Numbered from the stretch's first letter, positions 44,051 through 54,452 are shown. The stretch: 64,000 nt of DNA from Lentimicrobium sp. (GCA_023957275.1 JAMLHF010000003.1:62001-126000); one strand, 5' to 3'. The notes: a model not told the origin generated them from the letters alone. Translations and numbers: made by a program.

Positions 44051-44797
44051 TTACATATGCATTCCGCCGCAGACACTGATCACCTGACCTGTTACATAAG
44101 AAGAAAGGTCAGAGGCAAGGAACAGGCTGACATCGGCAACATCTTCAGGTTTTCCGCCGCGCCTGAGGGGAATACCTTCTATCCATGCCTTACGGACATC
44201 TTCCGGCAGTTTGGCGGTCATATCAGTCTCGATAAACCCGGGTGCTATGGCATTGCAGCGGATGCTGCGCGAGCCGAGTTCCTGCGCCATGGATTTGGTA
44301 AATCCAACGAGGCCGGCCTTTGAAGCTGAATAATTTGATTGCCCTGCATTGCCCGAAAGCCCAACCACGGAACTCATATTGATGATGGAACCGCTGCGTT
44401 GTTTCAGCATCACTTTCTGAACCGCTTTGGTCATATTAAAGATGGATTTCAGGTTAACTTTAATAACCAGATCCCAATCGGCTTCAGTCATCCGCATCAA
44501 CAGATTATCGCGGGTAATTCCGGCATTGTTCACAAGCACATCGATGCGGCCGAAATCAATGACAACGTCATTGATCAGCTTATCACTTCCTTCGAATGAA
44601 CTTGCATCCGATGCATAACCTTTTGCTTTCACACCCATCGCAGTGAGTTCCTTTTCCAGTGCAATGGCGTTATCATCGTAATTCAGGTCGGAGAATGCCA
44701 CATTGGCACCTTCAGCTGCAAACTTAAGTGCAATGGCTTTTCCGATACCGCGGGCACCACCGGTAACCAGCGCGGTTTTTCCTTCAAGTAATTTCAT
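44051..44797 (-). CDS. fabG: 3-oxoacyl-ACP reductase FabG
   Basis: The 248-residue SDR protein has the NADP-binding TGGARGIGKAIA, NNAGITRDNLLMRM, the catalytic Ser in NMSSVVG, and YSASKAGLVGFTKS with Tyr and Lys. The end LSSYVTGQVISVCGGMHM matches FabG. It reduces 3-oxoacyl-ACP in fatty acid elongation. No other fab gene is adjacent, so another SDR function is possible, but the DNLLMRM wording is close to canonical FabG. Confidence 0.92.
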   Translation of the reverse strand: MKLLEGKTALVTGGARGIGKAIALKFAAEGANVAFSDLNYDDNAIALEKELTAMGVKAKGYASDASSFEGSDKLINDVVIDFGRIDVLVNNAGITRDNLLMRMTEADWDLVIKVNLKSIFNMTKAVQKVMLKQRSGSIINMSSVVGLSGNAGQSNYSASKAGLVGFTKSMAQELGSRSIRCNAIAPGFIETDMTAKLPEDVRKAWIEGIPLRRGGKPEDVADVSLFLASDLSSYVTGQVISVCGGMHM

Positions 44798-44868
44798 AAT
44801 CCGTTTTTTCGTTAATTATTCTTAGAACTGAAATTAAAAGCAGTCAAATTTCCTTAAACACTCCATCA

Positions 44869-47800
44869 TCAGACGTTTGAAGCAGAAATCCATCTCACCA
44901 GGTTAAAATCCTGACGGTGAGGCAACATGGGGTGCCGCGGGAAAAGCCTGAATGCATAATCAAAGACACCGGCCTGAAGTGTGGGAATTTCAATAAAGAA
45001 AGACACAATATTTCCGTTAACACCCGCTACAGCCATTTCTTCAATAAATGAAATCTTCTTGACTTCATCATTTACTTTGTGTCCAAACAACACTTCGAGT
45101 CCAATATCGTTGGCGTTGAGTTCATTTACATTCACCACTATTTCTGCAACAAAATTTTCGCCGAGGCGAAGGGGTTTGCGCGTTGAGTCGGGCACATTCA
45201 CGCTTACCACTTCAATACTTTCCCACCCCCGCAGAATTCTGCGTTTCCATGATGAGATCATCCTCACATTTTCAAAATCATTGGCAAAAAGCATGGATGA
45301 GCGCTTGATCAGCTTATTGTAAAACTGATTATAGTAATCATCGAGCATCCGCTTCATGGTGAATTCCGGTGAAATTCCTGCAATGGTATTCTTTATGTAT
45401 GAAACCCATTTTTCAGGAATTCCTTTGCTGTTCCTCTCATAGAAAGCAGGAATGATCTCTTCCTCAAATATGTTGTAGATATTTTCGGCATCCAGTTCAT
45501 CCTGGAATTGCTGATTTTCGTACATACGTTCTTCCTGCAGCGCCCATCCGGCATTCGGTCTGTAACCTTCGGCCCACCATCCGTCGAGCACGCTGAAGTT
45601 CACCACACCGTTCATCACTGCTTTTTCACCACTGGTGCCCGAGGCTTCGAGCGGACGTGTAGGGGTATTGAGCCAGACATCGACCCCCTGTACCAACTGA
45701 GCGCCCAATGCCATGTCGTAGTTTTCAACGAACACTACTTTACCCATAAACTGGGGTTGTTTCGAAAACTCAATGATGCGCTTGATCAGATCCTGTCCTG
45801 CTTTATCGGCAGGATGTGCTTTACCGGCAAATACAAACTGCACCGGATGGGTCGTATTGTTTACCAGTTGAGCAAGTCGTTCGGGATTTGCAAACAACAG
45901 GTGTGCGCGCTTGTAGGTGGCAAAACGCCGGGCAAAGCCGATGGTAAGAGTGTGTTCATCCAGCTTATCCAGCGTTTTCATAATAAACTTGGGGTTCTCC
46001 TGCCTGTGCTTAAGATCTTCCCCGAGCCTGTTGCGCAGGTAAGCAATCAGTTTGCTGCGATGTTTATTTCTCAGTGTCCAGATTTCTTCATCGGGTACCT
46101 CAGCAATCTTCTGCCAGCGGGCCCTGTCAGGCTGATTTGTCAGAAAGTCCTCGCCAAAATAGCGGGCATACAGATCTTTCCAGTCAACCGATGCCCAGGT
46201 AGGCAGGTGCACCCCGTTGGTAACATGTGAGATATACAATTCTTCAGGATAGTAACCCGGAAACATCCCCTGGAACATCTCGCGGCTAACCCTTCCGTGA
46301 ATCCGGCTTACTCCGTTCATTTCCTGCGAGAGCCGGGTAGCCAGCACACTCATTGAGAACTTCTCGTCGTGTTTGTCCTCAACATATCGGCCCAGGTTCA
46401 TGAAGGAATTCCAACTCAGGTTCAGACGGTCGGCATAATGCGGAATGTAAGCCCTGAGCACATCTTCACTGAATGCATCATGTCCTGCCGGAACAGGGGT
46501 ATGGGTGGTAAACAGCTGGGTAGCCCTGACAACCTCCAGCGCCTGGTCAAATGAAAATTTCTGTTCCTGAACCAGCAGGCGGAGCCTTTCAATGCCAATA
46601 AATGCAGCATGACCTTCATTGCAATGATAAACCGAAGGAGTTAATCCGAGGGCTTTCAGCATCCGGATGCCCCCTACTCCCAGCAACAGTTCCTGTTTGA
46701 AACGGTTTTCCCAGTCGCCGCCATAGAGCTGATGGGTTATAAAGCGGTCCTGTTCATTGTTGTCTTCGATATCTGCATCCAGTAAATAAAGGGGGACGCG
46801 GCCAATATCAAGTTTCCAGACCTTGGCGTAAAGATTTCGTCCCGGCAAGGCAATAGAAACCTTAAGCCATTCTCCATTCCCGTTGCGCACCGGCTTTAAC
46901 GGCATGTGCGTAAACTTCTGGGGATTGTAAGTATCAACCTGATCTCCCGAAATAGAAAGACTCTGCCTGAAATATCCATAGCGATAAAGCAAACCGACGC
47001 CAACCATATTGGCGTTGGAATCGCTGGCTTCCTTCAGGTAGTCACCGGCCAGTACACCAAGTCCGCCGGAGAATATCTGAACGGTATCGTGCAGGCCATA
47101 CTCCATGCTGAAATAGGCAATCTGATGTTTGGATTTTTCAGCGCCCTTTTTCATGTAACGTTCAAACTCTTCATAAACGTGGTCGAGTTTACTGACAAAT
47201 GCTTCGTTGCGTTCAAGCTGAAGCATCTGTTTCACCGTAAGTGATTCAAGCAGCGCGATCGGGTTGTGATGCAGGGCTTCCCACTGCACAGGATCAATCA
47301 TGCGGAACAACTCTTCAGCCTCGTGGTTCCAGCACCACCACAGGTTACGCGACAGGCGTTTCAGCCCGTTGAAACGTTCAGGAATCCCAGGTTTAACGAG
47401 CACTTTGTGCCAGACCGGAGTCTGGTGCTGCTTCAACGGAAAACTCATCAGCATATCCGGCTGACGTTTGTCGCGGTACAATTCCTCGCGCGACTGCGCC
47501 TTGCCCAAAGCAATGTTGAATGCTTCCCTGTATTTACCGGCAAGGTCATCCCAGAGGGCGATCCGGGAAATCTGCCAGGCCAGTTTTCTGGCATCTTCAA
47601 GTTGCTTTCCGTCAAATCCTGAGAACTTAAAAAGGATTTCAGCAATACCGGAAACCACTTCAATATAATTGAGGTCGTTTCGGTCAATCACCCAGGCTCC
47701 GGGCTCATATTGCTCCATTTTCTCCCTGATCCAGAGTCCAAATCCGGCAAGGGATGTTGTGATTGTGGGAATATGAAATGCAAGGCTCTCCAGCGGGGTG

Positions 47801-49134
47801 TATCCCCATGGTTCATAATATGACGGAAACACTGAAAGATCGAAACCGATCAGCAATTCATAATAGGAGTAATTAAAGATTCCATCGGTTCCATCAAGAT
47901 AAGAAGGCACAAACACAAGTTTGACTTTGTCACCGGCCTTGTTAAGCAACCCGACAGCCTTTGCTTTGTTCAGCACCTGATCGTATTCTGCATCATGAAG
48001 CCCATGGGTAAGGTAGACTCCTTCAACGGGATTACTGAAATCGGGTTCGTTCAACCGCTTCAGCAACTCAGCCGAAGGTCCTGAATGATTGGCAGGCACA
48101 GTGATAAAGGCCACTACCTGACGTTTCAGTTCGGGATTGCGGTTCAGCCCTGCAAGCGCTTCAATATAAATATCTATTCCCTTGTTCCGGAACTCGTATC
48201 TGCCGCTGTTCACCACCAGCATAGTATCGTCGGGCAGATCGGCATTGAATAAGGCCCTGGATACCTGCAGCAGCTTAACCCTGGCCATTTCGCGGCGGTT
48301 GTCGAATTCGGCGGGTGACGGCACAAAACCATCATCGAAGCCGTTGGGAGTGACCAGGTCGACCGGACGACCGAGGAAATGACTGCACTCGGTTGCCGTA
48401 ATATCGCTCACGGTGGTAAATGCATCGCTGGCCTGCGCCGCAGCCCGTTCAAGTGAAAACTTCGATACAATGTCAAATCTGCGGGCAGCCGCATCGGGCG
48501 GGTAACTGGCAAATTCGCCGTACAATGGAAGATTGTTGCCGGCTACTGCCCTGCCCAGGGCTGTGGCATGGGTGGTAAAAATACAACCAACCTGCGGCAC
48601 CTCTTCACGCAGATACAGCACACCGGTACCGGTCATCCATTCATGAAACAAGGCTACAATCCGGTCGTGCGCGGAAATATTAAACTCATAGAAGCTCTCA
48701 ATAACTTTTGCGGCGGCATATCCAAAAAGGGCCGGCTCCACATAATCCCATTGTCCGGAAATGGAGTCAAGCTGATAAGATTCCCAGAATTTGGCAAAAA
48801 TCTTGTCTTTCAGCTGGAAATAAGGCGTGAAATCAACCAGCACCACGATCGGGCGACTCTTGATATTCCAACGGCCTATCCTGATGCGCAAACCGTTGGA
48901 TTCCGCGTATTCACGCCAGGAACGATAGATGTAACGATCTTCAATGAAATCAGGATTGTGGTTCGTCTCTTTCCAGACGTCGGGTCCTATCAGGATATAG
49001 TTATCTTCGTATTCCCGCTGTATTCCCGGGGCTTTTGTTGAAACAACGGTGTAAATGCCACCAACTTTATTGCAGATTTCCCAGCTTGTTTCAAAAATAT
49101 AATCGGGTCGTAGTGTCTTTGTCTTTTCAGTCAT
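44869..49134 (-). CDS. Fused glycogen synthase (GT3-like) and alpha-glucan phosphorylase (GT35)
   Basis: The 1421-residue protein has two enzymes in one chain. Residues about 10-560 form a GT3-like glycogen synthase: SWEICNKVGGIYTVVSTKA, HEWMTGTGVLYLR, FPSYYEPWGYTPLESLAF with acceptor/donor Glu motif. Residues about 585-1300 form an alpha-glucan phosphorylase: IAYFSMEYGLHDTVQIFSGGLGVLAGDYLKEASD, THTPVPAGHDAF, and the PLP site EASGTSGEKAVMNG. A beta domain ends the chain. ATG 49134 (MTEKTKTLRPDYIF) is preferred over 49173. It could extend and phosphorolyse alpha-glucan. Last gene of the glycogen cluster. Confidence 0.92.
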   Translation of the reverse strand: MTEKTKTLRPDYIFETSWEICNKVGGIYTVVSTKAPGIQREYEDNYILIGPDVWKETNHNPDFIEDRYIYRSWREYAESNGLRIRIGRWNIKSRPIVVLVDFTPYFQLKDKIFAKFWESYQLDSISGQWDYVEPALFGYAAAKVIESFYEFNISAHDRIVALFHEWMTGTGVLYLREEVPQVGCIFTTHATALGRAVAGNNLPLYGEFASYPPDAAARRFDIVSKFSLERAAAQASDAFTTVSDITATECSHFLGRPVDLVTPNGFDDGFVPSPAEFDNRREMARVKLLQVSRALFNADLPDDTMLVVNSGRYEFRNKGIDIYIEALAGLNRNPELKRQVVAFITVPANHSGPSAELLKRLNEPDFSNPVEGVYLTHGLHDAEYDQVLNKAKAVGLLNKAGDKVKLVFVPSYLDGTDGIFNYSYYELLIGFDLSVFPSYYEPWGYTPLESLAFHIPTITTSLAGFGLWIREKMEQYEPGAWVIDRNDLNYIEVVSGIAEILFKFSGFDGKQLEDARKLAWQISRIALWDDLAGKYREAFNIALGKAQSREELYRDKRQPDMLMSFPLKQHQTPVWHKVLVKPGIPERFNGLKRLSRNLWWCWNHEAEELFRMIDPVQWEALHHNPIALLESLTVKQMLQLERNEAFVSKLDHVYEEFERYMKKGAEKSKHQIAYFSMEYGLHDTVQIFSGGLGVLAGDYLKEASDSNANMVGVGLLYRYGYFRQSLSISGDQVDTYNPQKFTHMPLKPVRNGNGEWLKVSIALPGRNLYAKVWKLDIGRVPLYLLDADIEDNNEQDRFITHQLYGGDWENRFKQELLLGVGGIRMLKALGLTPSVYHCNEGHAAFIGIERLRLLVQEQKFSFDQALEVVRATQLFTTHTPVPAGHDAFSEDVLRAYIPHYADRLNLSWNSFMNLGRYVEDKHDEKFSMSVLATRLSQEMNGVSRIHGRVSREMFQGMFPGYYPEELYISHVTNGVHLPTWASVDWKDLYARYFGEDFLTNQPDRARWQKIAEVPDEEIWTLRNKHRSKLIAYLRNRLGEDLKHRQENPKFIMKTLDKLDEHTLTIGFARRFATYKRAHLLFANPERLAQLVNNTTHPVQFVFAGKAHPADKAGQDLIKRIIEFSKQPQFMGKVVFVENYDMALGAQLVQGVDVWLNTPTRPLEASGTSGEKAVMNGVVNFSVLDGWWAEGYRPNAGWALQEERMYENQQFQDELDAENIYNIFEEEIIPAFYERNSKGIPEKWVSYIKNTIAGISPEFTMKRMLDDYYNQFYNKLIKRSSMLFANDFENVRMISSWKRRILRGWESIEVVSVNVPDSTRKPLRLGENFVAEIVVNVNELNANDIGLEVLFGHKVNDEVKKISFIEEMAVAGVNGNIVSFFIEIPTLQAGVFDYAFRLFPRHPMLPHRQDFNLVRWISASNV

Positions 49135-49245
49135 GCTAAAAGTTATATTATTACAAATCAGTGCCATTCTCATCAGCGTGACACAAGAATGCTGAATACC
49201 GGGCTCAATGGTGATGTTTTACAACAAAGCCTTTTTTCAGCGGTG

Positions 49246-49253
49246 CAAAAATA
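49246..49253 (-). promoter_or_regulatory. -7 element upstream of the synthase-phosphorylase gene
   Basis: TATTTTTG on the minus strand, about 112 bp before the ATG at 49134. A TTG lies 22 bp upstream, slightly far. This would give the fusion gene its own transcript with a leader of about 100 nt. Confidence 0.4.
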
Positions 49254-49517
49254 ATGAAATAAACGTTGGCCTCTGCAAAACGAATTTCCTGTTTTGATTA
49301 TGGCCGGAACTTAGTTCAGAAGAAAAATAAATTTCCTTGAATCAGGAATTTACTGCAGGAGCCTTATAATCAGACAATACGAAAAATTACGCAGTAAGCG
49401 TAAAAGCAAAACCTGAACTGTTACCCGAACCCCCTGCAACCATTTTCGTACCCGGCAGCTGGGATCATTTTATGCCGGATTTAGAGAAGTACTCAGACAG
49501 AAAGAAGGAAATACCGG

Positions 49518-50867
49518 TTACTTTTTCCCGGCAACCGGCTTCTTCTTTTCCGGTTCCTTTTTCGCGGCTGCGCCTTTTGGGGTTGAAACCTTTGGGGTTG
49601 CTGTTTTTTTCGCGACAACCTTCCTGGCTTTTTTTGCAGGATCCGGCACAGTATAGTCTGCAGAAACGACCTTCCCCTGAGTTTCGACGGATTTCAACCT
49701 GCTGATAAAATCAGACAGCACATTCATATAGTTGATAAATGCTTCATAAGGCGTGCTGAAGGGATTGAAATATTTATGCACGGCACCATCGGAGAACCAT
49801 TTAGTGCACATGTAATAGAAATGGTCAGAGGACTGAAGATACAGCCAGTCCTTCAGAATATCAGGGTCAGTGCAATTGCGGATTTGAGGAAGGAGACTGT
49901 AAAGGCTGTCAAAGGCTTCATCCTGCATTTCATTACCCAGCCAGGCGGTAAGGTCCCTTTCTTCATCGGCCCATGATATGGGAACGGGCACAGAAACAGC
50001 CGATACAGGTTGCAGCCTTTCTGCAATGGCTGTAGGCGTGTCGAAACCGAAATCAGTTGAAGAGAAAACCTGTTTTGGCAGCGATTTCATGAAATCAAAA
50101 ATTCCGGTTTCCTGCCATTGATGTTCTCCGAAAGTTTCATAATCCAGGCCGATATTCACCACCTGCTGGTTTTTATCAAACGCGGCCAGCCAACCGGTAA
50201 ATTTCTCGGCAGTCAATGGCCATTCTATCCAACTGTGGTTTGAGAAACGGAAACCGATGTCATCGCTCAACTGGAAATTGCGCAGCAGTAATTTCAATTT
50301 TGGATTGGCGGCATTGCAATACAGGAAGTTAGGGCTTTTCCAGCCGAGTACATGTTTGGCGCCTTCGGTAAGCATGACCTTATAGCCCATATCATATACC
50401 TGCTGACCGATGAAATCGGCGTAAATCAGCTCGGTATTTCTGAATGAGGTCGGGCGTTTCCCGAAAAGTTGTTCAATGCGGTCAGCGTGTCTGTTCACCT
50501 GCGACCGGAACTCCTCCGCATCCTTGAGTGAAACAAGGGAGTGCGCGTAAGTTTCTGCCAGAAACTCAACATTCCCGGTATCAGCAAGTTTCCTGAAACT
50601 TTTTATCGCTTCCGGGGCATACAATTCAAACTGATCGAGGGCAATGCCTGAAATGGAAAAACTGACCCTGAACTTTGCGCCATACTCTTTGATGAGCTCC
50701 ATCAGCAGGTTGTTCATCGGAAGATATGAACGTTCAACAACCCGTTTAATAATTGTACGGTTCTGATAGTCATCATAATAATAATGATTGGCTCCGATAT
50801 CAAAGAACCTGTAAGTTCTCAGACGGAAGGGCTGATGTACCTGAAAATAAAGACAAATTGACCTCAT
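49518..50867 (-). CDS. Glycoside hydrolase family 57 protein with Lys/Pro-rich tail
   Basis: The 449-residue protein is a GH57 enzyme: CLYFQVHQPFRLRTYRFFDIG with the HQP motif, SFSISGIALDQFELYAPEA, LAETYAHSLVSL and VNIGLDYETFGEHQW. GH57 members are alpha-amylases, 4-alpha-glucanotransferases or branching enzymes. The last 45 residues (KKARKVVAKKTATPK, KKEPEKKKPVAGKK) are a basic, low-complexity tail like histone H1 and are not part of the fold. It has no signal peptide, so it is cytosolic. It lies between the GT4 gene and the fusion gene, on the same strand. Confidence 0.9.
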   Translation of the reverse strand: MRSICLYFQVHQPFRLRTYRFFDIGANHYYYDDYQNRTIIKRVVERSYLPMNNLLMELIKEYGAKFRVSFSISGIALDQFELYAPEAIKSFRKLADTGNVEFLAETYAHSLVSLKDAEEFRSQVNRHADRIEQLFGKRPTSFRNTELIYADFIGQQVYDMGYKVMLTEGAKHVLGWKSPNFLYCNAANPKLKLLLRNFQLSDDIGFRFSNHSWIEWPLTAEKFTGWLAAFDKNQQVVNIGLDYETFGEHQWQETGIFDFMKSLPKQVFSSTDFGFDTPTAIAERLQPVSAVSVPVPISWADEERDLTAWLGNEMQDEAFDSLYSLLPQIRNCTDPDILKDWLYLQSSDHFYYMCTKWFSDGAVHKYFNPFSTPYEAFINYMNVLSDFISRLKSVETQGKVVSADYTVPDPAKKARKVVAKKTATPKVSTPKGAAAKKEPEKKKPVAGKK

Positions 50868-50901
50868 AATATCCTGTGTTTAGCTTTTCATGAATAATTG
50901 G

Positions 50902-52182
50902 TTAGCAAACCTGTTCATATACACGTTTGATATGCGTTGCGGCATTTTCCCACTTCAGACTATTAACTTCCCGGGCCCCATATTTTGAGAACATACGGGG
51001 CAGGCTCTTGTACTGGAGCAGGCCGTAAATGGCATCTGCCATGGCGTCAATATCCCAGAAATCAACTTTCAGGGCATGCTGCAATACTTCAGCCACTCCC
51101 GATTGTTTCGAGATCACCACCGGCACATTGGAGCGCATGGCTTCAAGGGGGGATATCCCAAAGGGCTCCGAAACAGAAGGCATTACATAAACATCACTCA
51201 TGGCGAACATTCTGTCGACATTTTCACCACGGAGAAAACCGGTAAAATGAAACCGGGTAGAAATCCTGAGCTGTGCCACCCGGCGGATCATTTTTTCGAG
51301 CAGATCGCCGGTCCCGGCCATCACGAAACGGACGTTCGGATCGCGCTGCAGCACTTTGTAGGCAGCCTCAATAAAATACTCAGGTCCTTTCTGAAAAGTA
51401 ACCCGTCCCAAAAATGTAACAACCTTTTCAGGTACATGCTTCTCAACGCTGCTGAAATCAAACTGTTCGGTTGGCTCCACTGCATTATGCACGGTAATCA
51501 CTTTAGCCGGGTCGATTCCATAGCGGTCGATAACAATATTGCGGGTAAGGTTGCTGACAGTAATCACCCTGTCAGCGGCTTCCATACCTGAGCGTTCGAT
51601 GTCATAAACCCGCTGATTCACATTTTCGCCCGAGCGGTCGAATTCGGTGGCGTGCATATGCACCACCAGCGGCTTGCCGGTTGCCTGTTTGGCTGCCACT
51701 CCGGCGGCATAGGTGAGCCAGTCGTGGGCATGAATCACGTCGAACTGCGACTCCCGTGCTATCTGTGCACCGACCAGCGCGTAGCGGGCAACCTCTTCAA
51801 GCAGGTTTTCCCCATACTTGCCCGAGAAGGTGTAGCGGGCATTAAAGACAGAATCTTCGCTGAGGGTGGTGACCTTTTCCGTACTTTCCATCAGGTTATC
51901 GAATGCCTCCGGACCAACATAAGGCACCAGGCTGGAATTGACCTCCAGGTAAGTAATATTTTTCCAGAACTCAAGTTCCTCCGTTCTCCGGATATCAATG
52001 CTTACATCACTTGCGTTGATCAGCCTGACGGCTTCCTGGCTCTCATCACCGTATGCTTTCGGAACCACAAAAAGCACTTCCACCCCGTTTTTTAGCAGGC
52101 CCTTGGTCATCCCGAAACAGGCAGTTCCCAGGCCACCGGTAATATGAGGCGGAAATTCCCAGCCAAACATCAATACTTTCAT
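50902..52182 (-). CDS. GT4-family glycosyltransferase (glycogen synthase-like)
   Basis: The 426-residue protein starts MKVLMFGWEFPPHITGGLGTACFGMTKGL, the nucleotide-sugar transferase N-domain, has HAHDWLTYAAGVAAKQATGKPLVVHMHATEFDR, and in the C-domain FLGRVTFQKGPEYFIEAA and MPSVSEPFGISPLEAMRSNVPVV with the donor-binding Glu motif. In Bacteroidota this protein is regularly next to GH57 and debranching genes and is likely an alpha-glucan elongating enzyme. Spacing of 34 bp to the GH57 gene suggests co-transcription. Confidence 0.9.
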   Translation of the reverse strand: MKVLMFGWEFPPHITGGLGTACFGMTKGLLKNGVEVLFVVPKAYGDESQEAVRLINASDVSIDIRRTEELEFWKNITYLEVNSSLVPYVGPEAFDNLMESTEKVTTLSEDSVFNARYTFSGKYGENLLEEVARYALVGAQIARESQFDVIHAHDWLTYAAGVAAKQATGKPLVVHMHATEFDRSGENVNQRVYDIERSGMEAADRVITVSNLTRNIVIDRYGIDPAKVITVHNAVEPTEQFDFSSVEKHVPEKVVTFLGRVTFQKGPEYFIEAAYKVLQRDPNVRFVMAGTGDLLEKMIRRVAQLRISTRFHFTGFLRGENVDRMFAMSDVYVMPSVSEPFGISPLEAMRSNVPVVISKQSGVAEVLQHALKVDFWDIDAMADAIYGLLQYKSLPRMFSKYGAREVNSLKWENAATHIKRVYEQVC

Positions 52183-52218
52183 ATATTCAGATCCCTTCTT
52201 TAAATTACTTAATAAGAA

Positions 52219-54174
52219 TTACTTTTTACTTCCGGAATATTTCCTGATCAGCCAGTTAATTCTGAGCAGTTCGGCCACATTCCAGGCCTGCGAAATGGCT
52301 CCGCCCGGTTTATGGGGCGGATCTCCGTCATAAACTTCCGAGATGGTTCCGATGCCATGTTCATTCATCACCTCTTCAATGCCCCGGTAAAGATCCGTCA
52401 CAAATTTCAACCCTGATTTGCCGTGAATTTTCAGGTAGCCCTCTGCAAAATGCCCCAGCAGCCAGGGATATACAGATCCCTGATGATAAGCCATATCCCG
52501 CTGGGTCTGGTTGCCGGTGTAAGTCCCTTTGTACAGAGGATTTTTGGGTGATAATGAACGAAGGCCTCTGGGAGTAAGCAGTTCAGATTTTATGCGCTCC
52601 AGCACTTTATTTCTGATTTCCTCGGTAAGCGGCGTGTAAGGCAGAGAGGTCGCGAACACCTGGTTCGGCCTCATGGAAATATCTTTGTAGTCACCGTGGG
52701 TGTAGTCGGCCAGGTGCTCCCGGCTTTCAACCCAGAAATTATCCAGGAAAGCATCCGGGAAAGCATCCGCTATGGGTTTCCAGGTATTTACAAAGGTGCG
52801 ATCGCCGGCTTCATCAGCCAAATCAAGCGCAAACATCATGGCATTGTACCACAATGCATTGATCTCCACAGCATAACCAATACGCGGGGTCACCGGCTTT
52901 CCTTCCACCACCGCATCCATCCAGGTCACCGGAATACCGGCTTCACCGGCAAAAATCAGTCCGTTATCATGCATCTTAATATTGTGGTAAGTCCCTGTCC
53001 GGTATCCTTCAAGGATGGTTTTCATTTTTTTTCCATACTCTTTCCAGATACCGGCATTGGATCCGGAAAAAATACCATACTGCTGCAACGCCCAGAAAAA
53101 CCAGAGGGGGGTATCTGCCGAATTAAAAATTGCATGTTCGCCGATACCTTTATTGGGAAACAAGGGACCGCGCATTTCGGGAAGAATGTTGTCGATGGCT
53201 GCTTTGGCAAGTTTAAGTTCCCCGGTTACCATGGCAAGACCGGGCAAAGCGATAAATGTGTCGCGCCCCCACCGTCCGAACCAGGGATAACCCGCTATGA
53301 CCTCCACCTTTTTACCCTGCCTGATAACAAACTGCTGGGCCGCATTCAGCAGGCAATGCTCAAAACTGTCGCGGGGAACCCTTCTGTTGATTTCATTGTT
53401 GAAGAGTTTCTTCAGCATCGCAGGGTTCACCGGCTCGGTTCCCGCCGAAAGATATATGCTTTCTCCTTTTGCAATGGGCATTTCAAAATATCCCGGCACA
53501 TAAAGGTCCTCAAGATAATCATACCCCCTGGCCTTTTCCCGGATGTACTCGATATTATAATACCAGTCAGGGACATGCACATACTCAGGCTCTTTCGAAA
53601 ACTGCAGGTGCAGAAATGAATATCCGCGATACATGCGCAACTTTATTCCGTTTGCAATTTCTTCATAGCTGGTATCCACATCATAATTGGCTTTACTGAG
53701 CGCGTGTATATTGCGGAAAGCCAGGAAGGGGCGAAACCTGATGATGGTAGGTGAATGGGCATCCACCAGCGTGTATTTGATAATGGTGCGTCCATCCTTA
53801 TGCGAAAACAACATCTCTTTCGTAAACACCATTCCGCCGACTACATAGGTATGCTTGGGAATGGGTTCGGTGGTAAAATCACGCAGGTATTTGTGACCCT
53901 TGGGCGCAAATGTTTCTCCCTGATACTTGCGGATAGAGAGATTAAACTCAGCGTTATGCTGTATCAGCGTTTCATCCAGCGAAGAAAGCAGCACATGGTT
54001 TCCGTTATCCAGCGCCGGCTGCGGAACAACCAGCATACCATGATATTTGCGGGTATTGCAGTTAATGATGGTCGAACTTGCATATGCCCCTTCGCGGCTC
54101 GTTCTCAGAAGCTCTATGGGCAAACTGTATTCAAGGTTTACCAGCTGTTTTTTTTCAAAAGTGATATAACTCAT
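52219..54174 (-). CDS. Amylo-alpha-1,6-glucosidase (glycogen debranching enzyme)
   Basis: The 651-residue protein has the GDE N-terminal beta domain (REGAYASSTIINCNTRKYHGMLVVPQP) and a C-terminal (alpha/alpha)6 barrel with AGYPWFGRWGRDTFIALPGLAMVTGEL, GGAISQAWNVAELLR. It removes alpha-1,6-linked glucose at branch points. ATG at 54174 (MSYITFEKKQ) is chosen; the longest frame begins with a TTG 31 codons earlier, and the family begins with the YITFEKK region. First gene of the glucan cluster; it is 36 bp upstream of the GT4 gene. Confidence 0.93.
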   Translation of the reverse strand: MSYITFEKKQLVNLEYSLPIELLRTSREGAYASSTIINCNTRKYHGMLVVPQPALDNGNHVLLSSLDETLIQHNAEFNLSIRKYQGETFAPKGHKYLRDFTTEPIPKHTYVVGGMVFTKEMLFSHKDGRTIIKYTLVDAHSPTIIRFRPFLAFRNIHALSKANYDVDTSYEEIANGIKLRMYRGYSFLHLQFSKEPEYVHVPDWYYNIEYIREKARGYDYLEDLYVPGYFEMPIAKGESIYLSAGTEPVNPAMLKKLFNNEINRRVPRDSFEHCLLNAAQQFVIRQGKKVEVIAGYPWFGRWGRDTFIALPGLAMVTGELKLAKAAIDNILPEMRGPLFPNKGIGEHAIFNSADTPLWFFWALQQYGIFSGSNAGIWKEYGKKMKTILEGYRTGTYHNIKMHDNGLIFAGEAGIPVTWMDAVVEGKPVTPRIGYAVEINALWYNAMMFALDLADEAGDRTFVNTWKPIADAFPDAFLDNFWVESREHLADYTHGDYKDISMRPNQVFATSLPYTPLTEEIRNKVLERIKSELLTPRGLRSLSPKNPLYKGTYTGNQTQRDMAYHQGSVYPWLLGHFAEGYLKIHGKSGLKFVTDLYRGIEEVMNEHGIGTISEVYDGDPPHKPGGAISQAWNVAELLRINWLIRKYSGSKK

Positions 54175-54452
54175 AGCTGCGAATTTGGCAAAATGATATA
54201 AAAATGACCTGAACCCGTGTAATAAATACTTCTTAGCAAAGATGCTAAAAAATGATCGCCAAAACAAATAAAACTCCGGTTTAATTTGACGAAATCAGTC
54301 CGACAAACAAGGACTACAGCTTTTTGTTCAACTTTTTAATATTATTTGCAAACAATTCACTTTTTCGAACCATTTAACTGTTTTGTAAATCTGATTTGCA
54401 ACGTATCAAATTTTGAAGTTATTTTAGCTCCCGAATTTTAAACACTCCACGA

